In this document: positions 57,381-64,000 of the stretch, piece by piece
Position numbering within the stretch: the stretch's first letter is position 1
Layout of the letters: every line of letters begins with the position of its first letter
NCBI GenBank assembly: GCA_013146195.2
Contig: CM028382.1
Span: 12,741,101-12,805,100 of the forward strand
Length of the DNA stretch: 64,000 bases
Direction of reading: 5' to 3'
Source of the DNA: Codonopsis lanceolata
Lineage: Eukaryota; Streptophyta; Magnoliopsida; Asterales; Campanulaceae
Position numbers and translations under genes: made by a program
Notes under the pieces: generated by a model
The model's database searches: none
What the model was told of the DNA's origin: nothing
What the model saw: the letters and a program-made list of their open reading frames with translations, nothing else

Positions 57381-57581
57381 CTAAACTCACTAAACGTTGA
57401 GTAGACATCCAAATAAACAATGGGTCAAGTTCTCTATCTAATGAACTTAATTGAAATTTTAATTTTTCTACAAGGTCTTATAGGCTAAAAATATTTACTC
57501 CATTAGTTCCTCAATAATCGTCGTTTTTATTAGCTACACCCTTTAAGAAAAAAATGATTGACTATATTCTAAAAATTGATA

Positions 57582-57825
57582 CTCCCTTGGTTGCTAAATA
57601 AGCTCCTCTTTTCCTTTTTTTTTTGTTTGTTTCAAAATAGTTTTCATGTTTTTAACTTTCTTTTTTAGGAAAATACTTTTACTATTTACTTCTACTTTTT
57701 CTTACTATTTTAATTATGTCCAAATGTTAAACTATACATCATACCAATAATTATAATATAATCAATTATTTTTCTTTAATATGTGTCACCAGTCAAACAT
57801 AACGATTATTTAGGAACAGAGGGAA
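57582..57825. mobile_element. Stowaway-type MITE
   Basis: Starts CTCCCTTGGTTGCTAAATAA and ends GATTATTTAGGAACAGAGGGAA, with TA flanks. Another left end, CTCCCTCCGTTCCAACTTCC, follows at about 57898 without a clear partner. Confidence 0.72.
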
Positions 57826-58078
57826 TATAATTTGTAATTTTTTAAAAGTTTTTGTCGATAATTAAAGTAGAAAGAAAATGTAAATGTAAAATGATACTCC
57901 CTCCGTTCCAACTTCCATTTCTACCCAAAAAGTGTAAGTTTGAAAAATCTAATTATTAAGAGGTTATATTAATGTTATTGAAGTTGATCATAATTACAAA
58001 AATACTTAAACACAAATAATGTATTTACAACACAAGTAAATGATAAAAGATGAAATGCTATACAAATTATAAACATAA

Positions 58079-59472
58079 CTAGTGTTTGTACCCGTGCGTA
58101 AAACGCACGACATATATGTTTTTCAACTAAATTATACATACAAAATTAAAATAATAAATTATGGGACACTGCTTAACTAAAAATATATAACAATAAGATT
58201 AGTCATTATAGAATTTGAAAATTAATCATTTTCTACAACATAATGTTATATATGATTATTCAATTGAAAAAAAAAAAGCAAACACTAAAATGATCATTCA
58301 GTTACAATATGATTTTGGCATGGATCAAATAATTCAAACTTTAACATTATTACATTCGTCCCAAAAGAAAGAATGACGATAATTTAAAAACGGATGAAGA
58401 TTTCATTTCAATAATTTTTGGATGGACACAAAGGGAACGCTGAATAATAATTTTGGGTTGGAAGAAATATATATTTACTGATTAAATATCATCTAATAGA
58501 AAAAGGCAATAATATGTACAGTTGGTAAAAAAAAAGTCATTAAATACCATGTTAAAACGTTCTCCCTTCGTTCCGGGTAAAAAATCCTTGTTTAAAAGTC
58601 ATACTTTTGAAAAAAAGAAGAAGATATTTTTAGTAGTGCATTAGTAATAAAATGAATAATTGCGGGCCGGTTCTTTATTGAAAATTATAACCTTTCTGGT
58701 GCACTATTTTTTATCCAACCGCATAAGTCCTTTTTTTCTTTCTAAAATGCCCCTCCTTCTCCTGTTGATAGATATCAATCACCGGAGTTGACACGAATTC
58801 AAAGAAAATATATCTAAAAATATAGGACTTAACATTTTAATCAGTTCTGTTTCAATTTTTTTTCATAGATCTGGATAATTTAAGTTTGTCAATTTTAGAC
58901 TTGGAATTTTCCTAAATTATATATTGAAAAATTATTTCGATTTTGTTAATTTATTTTTACATCCTCTAATTTTTAAAACTTGCTTACTTAAAGAACATAT
59001 GTAGATCTGAAATTTTTAGATATGTAATCTATGAGAAATACATAACTTTATTTTTGAGAAAATAAAATTATAAATATAGATCCTAACTTTCTAGATCGAT
59101 TTAATTTATTTTTTTAAAGATTTGGGTAAACATTAAGTCAAGGTATTTTAACAGGGAAGGAAGATTTTTTTTTAAAGTAAAATGCAAAAACTAAACCATA
59201 TATATTGGGCAAATGAATACAATATATATTTTTCATGTACAATAGGACTTTTGAAATTTGAATGATCTTTCATGGCATGATTGACAGTATCGAGGAATGT
59301 AAAAGGTCATTTTATATGGATTAGTGTGAAGTGTAATGACACATTTAATTTTTTTTAGATAGCATGCAAAGTTGTACCTATATTAATAAATGGAGAACAT
59401 TCTATTTTTGGAAAGAAAGTTTTGGCGGGATATTTCCTTTTATAGATGCATTTGCCTTTATATATATATAGA
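58079..59472 (-). mobile_element. Non-autonomous Helitron, 1394 bp
   Basis: On the minus strand the 5' end is TCTATATATATATAAAGGC (from 59472), preceded by A. The 3' end is a 7-bp stem hairpin CGTGCGT/ACGCACG with a 3-base loop (58093-58109), then GGTACAAACA and the terminal CTAG (58082-58079), followed by T. TC start, hairpin about ten bases before CTAG, and insertion between A and T are the three Helitron hallmarks. No Rep/helicase is encoded. A truncated Stowaway left end lies inside near 58560. Confidence 0.87.
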
Positions 59473-59862
59473 TTTGTGAAAATAGAAATTTTAAGTAAAA
59501 CATTCTAAAATAATATGGTAGATTATTTACCGGAAAAGAATGGAGTATAAATATATTCCTAAAATGAAAAATTAAAGAAAATACCATTATTATGGACCGA
59601 ACAAAAAAAAAAAACATAAATACAGTATTTAATTTGAAATTCATCATACTAAATAGTAGTACTACCAGATTGACGTGCACAACATTCTTCATGATGTAAT
59701 TTGATTGAAAATCAGAGGGCATTTCGGTCATGAAATCTGAAATGGAAAAGTTCCTAAACCGACTCTGGATATGAATGACGCATTAAAGACGCGTGTTTTA
59801 CAATCTTGATCGTCCATATCTTTGACCGAATATCTCAGCCGTCCGATATCTCAAAGTTTGCC

Positions 59863-59869
59863 TATATAA
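59863..59869 (+). promoter_or_regulatory. TATA box of the 535-aa gene
   Basis: TATATAA lies about 365 bp before the ATG. Transcription would begin near 59895, giving a leader of about 330 bases. The Helitron ends about 390 bp upstream. Confidence 0.6.
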
Positions 59870-60227
59870 CCACAACCACGGACAGCTTCGCGTCATTCGC
59901 CTCCACATATACGCAAGCTTCCAGAAATTCGAATAAACACGAAACTCTCTAAATCACACAAATTGAGAAATTCCACATTGCAAGATATCGAAGATTAATT
60001 TGAAATAACAAAGTTCTGATTTGTTGTTCTTGATCTAAAGATTATTAGTAGTTGTCACAAAAATAATCCCAAAATCAAGAAATTGAACAAATTTCTCAGT
60101 ATTCTATTGTTTTTATAGGGTTTTGTTTCCCCCTACGAAATTCAGTTACTCTTCTTAGGGTTTTTAATTTCAATCTAGCCGTTAAATCTTTATTTTCGAT
60201 CTACTGAAGTTAGATTTTGATCCCGAT

Positions 60228-61835
60228 ATGAAAGATCAGGTACAGGCAACGCCGATGCAGATGATGAATATGAGCCAAATCCAACAACAGCAGCCGATTT
60301 TGAATCAGCAACAGCAGCAGAAGGTAAATAATTTCGGTAATAATTATAATAATTGTCGAAACTCTCAGATGATGTTAAATCATCCTTGTCGTAACATTAG
60401 TCGTATTCATTTGTTGATTTACCAATATTTATCTCAGTCGCAGGTAATCGGCCAGTCGCAGATGATGAATCGCGGTGGTGGTTACGGGATGTGGCCGCCG
60501 CCGGGACTGCCGGTGGATCAGTTGAAGTTCCAGAACCCTATGCTGCCGCCTCCTGGGTTTGTTTCTAACTCATTGTCAAAACCTATGGGACGTAACAACA
60601 AGAATTGGAAGGGCAAAAAGGGAAATGACAAGAGGATTAGGAAGGAGAATCCTGTGATTGGTGGTATTGGCAGTGGTGGTGTTGCTGGTAATGTTGGTGG
60701 AGGTTATAAGCCTCCAACGCTTCAGGAATTGCAACAACAGAATCGTTTGAAGGCTAGGAGATATTTTCCTAAGAAGAAATTTAATAATAACAACAATAAT
60801 AATGGTAATTATAACAGGTTTGCTCCTTATGCTCCTCGGAATACTACTTCGTTTATCATACGTGCGAAGAAGTCTGGTGGGATTACTTCTCTTGTATCAC
60901 CGTGTGCTGCAACTCCGGCTGTGCTTCCTACGCCAATATTTTCACCTTCGAGGGAGGTTCTTGTTGACATGGCCAAGGAAGAGTGGGGGGTTGATGGGTA
61001 CGGCTCAATGAAAGGGTTGATTAGGCTAAGGTCACCAGGGAATGAAGCTGAGGATGAGGATGATGATGAGGGAGGGTCGAGCGATAGTGATGTGGAGGAG
61101 CATGTAGAGGTTGAGAGGAGATTGGATCATGATTTGAGCCGGTTTGAGATGATTTATCCAAACTCTGGAGGTGTTGAGCATAATACTCATTATCTTTTGG
61201 AGAATAGAGTTGATGATCAGGATACCCATATAGCTCAATTGGAAGAGGAGAACTTGATTTTAAAGGAAAGGTTGTTTTTGATGGAGAGGGAGTTTGATGA
61301 CTTGAGGAGGAGGTTGCTCTGTCTTGAGAGGCAGAACCATGTTGTGGAGGAAGTTAATGAAGAGGTGGTGGAGAATGAGTCTGATAATGACAGTGAGAGC
61401 AGGGGGTATGGTCGGTCCTTGGATGAAAATAATGAGGAAGTGGTGGAAGAGAATAATGAAGGAAGCAATTACGTTGAGTCAAGGATAGAGAGTGATTATC
61501 GGGATGCTGAACCTAAAGAAGCTAATATTGATGAGAGTACTGTTGACTTGCTAAAAAATGTAGGTGTGAAAGATGTTTGTATGGAAGAACGCCTGCAGGT
61601 GGAGGAAGAGAAAAATGATGGGGCCACTGAAGGGAAAGAAGACACTGTGAACCTTAGCTTTGAATCAAAGCAAGGGAACAACGATGTGGTTGTTGAAGAC
61701 AAAAAAGAGATTATTGCTGAGGCGCCTATGAATGTAGAATTCAGAGATGTTTGTATGGACGAGCCAGGACCTGCGCAGGATGTAGTGATTGTTGAGAACC
61801 AGTCTAATGATGAAGGGGCAGCAAATGAATGCTGA
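60228..61835 (+). CDS. Plant-specific Q-rich, coiled-coil protein of unknown function (535 aa)
   Basis: One uninterrupted exon from ATG 60228 to TGA. Residues 1-33 are Gln-rich; 88-111 carry WPPPGLP and MLPPPGF. Residues 121-140 are basic (KGKKGNDKRIRKE, a likely nuclear localisation signal). Residues 144-159 are Gly-rich; KPPTLQELQQQNRLKARRYF at 161-180 precedes an Asn run. A region that looks most conserved follows at 205-268 (TSFIIRAKKSGG, FSPSREVLVDMAKEEWGVDG, YGSMKGLIRLR). Residues 273-295 are acidic, about 331-372 is a probable coiled coil, and the rest is acidic and low complexity. Composition suggests a nuclear, perhaps RNA-associated protein, which is inference only. The hydrophobic stretch 55-70 (RNISRIHLLIYQYLSQ) interrupts the Q/N-rich N-terminus and is unusual. 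I cannot assign a family name. A TATA box and long leader support an expressed gene. Confidence 0.85.
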   Translation: MKDQVQATPMQMMNMSQIQQQQPILNQQQQQKVNNFGNNYNNCRNSQMMLNHPCRNISRIHLLIYQYLSQSQVIGQSQMMNRGGGYGMWPPPGLPVDQLKFQNPMLPPPGFVSNSLSKPMGRNNKNWKGKKGNDKRIRKENPVIGGIGSGGVAGNVGGGYKPPTLQELQQQNRLKARRYFPKKKFNNNNNNNGNYNRFAPYAPRNTTSFIIRAKKSGGITSLVSPCAATPAVLPTPIFSPSREVLVDMAKEEWGVDGYGSMKGLIRLRSPGNEAEDEDDDEGGSSDSDVEEHVEVERRLDHDLSRFEMIYPNSGGVEHNTHYLLENRVDDQDTHIAQLEEENLILKERLFLMEREFDDLRRRLLCLERQNHVVEEVNEEVVENESDNDSESRGYGRSLDENNEEVVEENNEGSNYVESRIESDYRDAEPKEANIDESTVDLLKNVGVKDVCMEERLQVEEEKNDGATEGKEDTVNLSFESKQGNNDVVVEDKKEIIAEAPMNVEFRDVCMDEPGPAQDVVIVENQSNDEGAANEC

Positions 61836-64000
61836 GAGAAGAACATTGGCAGTGATGACAAAAGTGCTTGTCACGTGTTAATGTGAGTCTCTTGTATATG
61901 CTGAACTTTCCTCCTGATTCCTGCTTTCTAAGATGTTGTCTTAAGTCTATGGCTATTCTAATGGGGAACGAGGAAATATTGGTTTCGTTCGTCATGGTCA
62001 ACAATTATGCATTGACATGTCCTCTGGTGTCCCGAGTCTTTTTTTTTTTTTTTCTTTATCTATTTTTTCTCTCATTTTGTTATATGGGGTCGCAGGTATA
62101 TAGGTTGTGTGGTCTCAGCCTTTACTTATCAGAGAGGAACATTTGTATCTTTGCTCATTATTACTATCGACCTATACATTTGAAATAGCTACTGATGTTT
62201 TCTTAGTAGTGCTTTAATTCTAAAGTATGTTTTTGCTAAACATTATTTGTTTCATTATGATTTGGACTGTAATGGTTCTATATTATCTTTTTGCATGAGA
62301 TTTTATGCTCATGTATGTTGTAATAAATTGACCTGTTTTATTGACTGACGGGTTAGGTTGACTTCCTACTTGGTCTGAGGTTCAGTATTCTAAATCAGTT
62401 TATCTATCAGCAACTAGAGTGTGTAATCAAGGTTATGTTGTCCAGTTATGGTCACATTGGTGAGTAATGAAATGGTAGAACGTATTATTGGTTCAGTTTC
62501 TATTGATGGGGGTGTTTGTCTTGACAATTTGAAGGCAAGATAGAAGTTATTTCACTTACCATGATCCTTAATGATTTTGATATCTGAGGTGAGACTTCAG
62601 ACCTTTTTCTATGGCATTGGAGAGGGTTATACTGTGAAAGATATCTTTCTTATCATACCACTGTGCCCTGAGGAACTTGATCTTGTAAACAAGATTCCAC
62701 CCTATTTTAAGGGCTGAAACGTAAAAAGGTAAAACTGAATTTACTGTTGTCTTGTAGATGTTGATGGTTATGTAATTTACAAAATTTGTTGGTTTGTGAA
62801 AGAGAATGAGCGAGTGTAGTGAGTTGTGTTGTTAAAAGGTCGTGACTCGCTTTCCTCTTTCAGTAGGTGGATGGGCATCATATGCATATTGTAGTTGTTT
62901 GTGTGAAGTACTTACTGTCGTCTCTCAACAGTTTGAGATCTTAATCGTTACAGATTATTTTCTTGTTTAATGAACAAGCAAACTGGGTCTTCGTGTTGAA
63001 CAAGCTGATTGTAAATAAATTGGTACTCTATATGACTTGCTTTTGTGGATTGCGATCCTCGACATTACTGTTTTCCCTCAATTTCTCTCAATGCACAATG
63101 GATGATTGCCATGTGTCCGCTTCATAGACATTGCAAATATTCAATGGTGCATTGTGGGAAATTGAGGGAATTACTAATGGAGAGAAGCCAAGTCGAGTTA
63201 ACTCTGGTATTTCATGACCTCTGTTGATCTTATGAACTTGTCTGAAATCTGGGTTCGTAGGTACTAAAATCTGTGTGCTTGCATCACTGTCTCTCTCACT
63301 TCATGTATTTTCCATTTCATATATGTTAATACTTTTTGTTCAAATTTTATCACAAAGGTGTTGGTGTCCATGTGGTGACTCAAGGTGGAGCCTGAAATTT
63401 CATATGTTCCATGTATTTTGCTATCTACACCTTTTTTATATTGAGAACAATGAAGAGAAGTGGACGGAAAATGGAAGACCTGTTCAGGTTCTGCATGAGC
63501 TTAGCATGATTACTATACCATGGCTGTTGTACATGAGAAACTAGGAAAATGCAATTTCATTTTTAGTCTCCTTGAATTCTTTGTTCCTTGCTCCACTTTG
63601 TGCTTTCCTTGCCTGTGTGCTTTTGATCTTACAATTTTGGTTACTGCAGACACCATTTTAAGCATCTGTGCTACAGCACAGGAACTGGGCAGGTGATTCA
63701 GTTGATAGTGGTGCTTACTGGTTAGAATTGAAAATCAGATCTGATGTGCTTTGTTCTCTTTGCCAAGAGTATCTATGGTGCAGCTCAGCTTAGTCCTAAT
63801 AGTAAGTTCAGCTGTATTGGAGTCCGATGGACCGAAGGAGTGTATCTTACAACTATTAGGGGAGATTTAATGAAAGAAAGAGGAAGAGGTGAGAAAAGAT
63901 AGTTAAACATCCTTGTAAAGGTGGTCTCTCTCTCGCTCTCAAATCTATGTTGATGTTTAATTTTGTTATTTTAACGATCTGATTTTTGTAGTTCTTGAAG
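61836..64000 (+). other. 3' UTR and downstream flank of the 535-aa gene
   Basis: No further coding exon was recognised on either strand. A T tract is at 62039-62054. A hairpin lies at 63075-63168. CT-rich DNA at about 63926-63944 may belong to the next gene beyond the window. Confidence 0.45.
63075..63168. repeat. 94-bp near-perfect hairpin
   Basis: CCCTCAATTTCTCTCAATGC at the left pairs with the right arm, which read in reverse is CCCTCAATTTCCCACAATGC. Pairing continues with a few mismatches through CAATGGATGATTGCCATG. It may be a tiny MITE or a small-RNA precursor. Confidence 0.6.

Noticed and set aside
62000..63544. Several 60- to 106-residue frames downstream of the 535-aa gene
   Set aside because: No motif, no supporting splice structure, and base composition like the flanking non-coding DNA.
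1..64000. CRISPR arrays, operons, bacterial-type systems
   Set aside because: The window is plant nuclear DNA; no spaced identical repeats of CRISPR type and no prokaryotic gene organisation were seen.

Overview
This is nuclear DNA of a flowering plant, most likely a eudicot. The evidence is GT-AG intron structure, two recognisable plant genes (a callose synthase and the chloroplast Fe-S carrier HCF101), Stowaway-type MITEs, a SIRE-like LTR and methionine-tRNA primed LTR elements. The species cannot be named. There are three host genes, all on the + strand, in very repeat-rich DNA. All exon boundaries and element ends were read by eye; nothing was aligned by computer. || Layout. 1-7588: a decayed Ty3/gypsy integrase fragment (- strand) interrupted by a SINE, then an L1-like LINE whose two halves lie head to head; the LINE carries a complete 568-bp TRIM. 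8661-25463: the last 16 exons of a callose synthase of the CalS10/GSL8 type. Its upstream exons lie outside the window, so everything before 8661 is probably intron. Its introns hold a 4.16-kb PIF/Harbinger-like element, SINEs, a TRIM fragment, RTE-type LINE remnants and Stowaway MITEs. 26000-27067: a Pack-MULE-like element carrying the start of a FRIGIDA-like gene. 27.2-29.6 kb: MITEs and a pyrimidine-rich inverted repeat ending close upstream of HCF101. || 29805-38944: a complete 15-exon HCF101 gene (538 aa) with one GC-AG intron and a 1.4-kb fold-back element in intron 7. 39.3-50.8 kb: two hAT MITEs with 8-bp target duplications, a decayed Ty3/gypsy element, a LINE ORF1 fragment, a second Pack-MULE with a perfect 9-bp duplication, and a Tourist-like MITE. 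50803-57380: a chromovirus (- strand) with both LTRs, containing a 1.06-kb SIRE-like solo LTR. 58079-59472: a non-autonomous Helitron (- strand). 60228-61835: an intact 535-aa plant protein of unknown function. || The three host genes are functionally unrelated (cell-wall glucan synthesis, plastid Fe-S assembly, unknown nuclear-type protein). The main story is the transposable-element record: nearly every plant class is present with readable ends, including host gene fragments carried by MULEs, a four-copy SINE family whose tail resembles the LINE tail, and a LINE inversion whose two halves break at almost the same point of the element.
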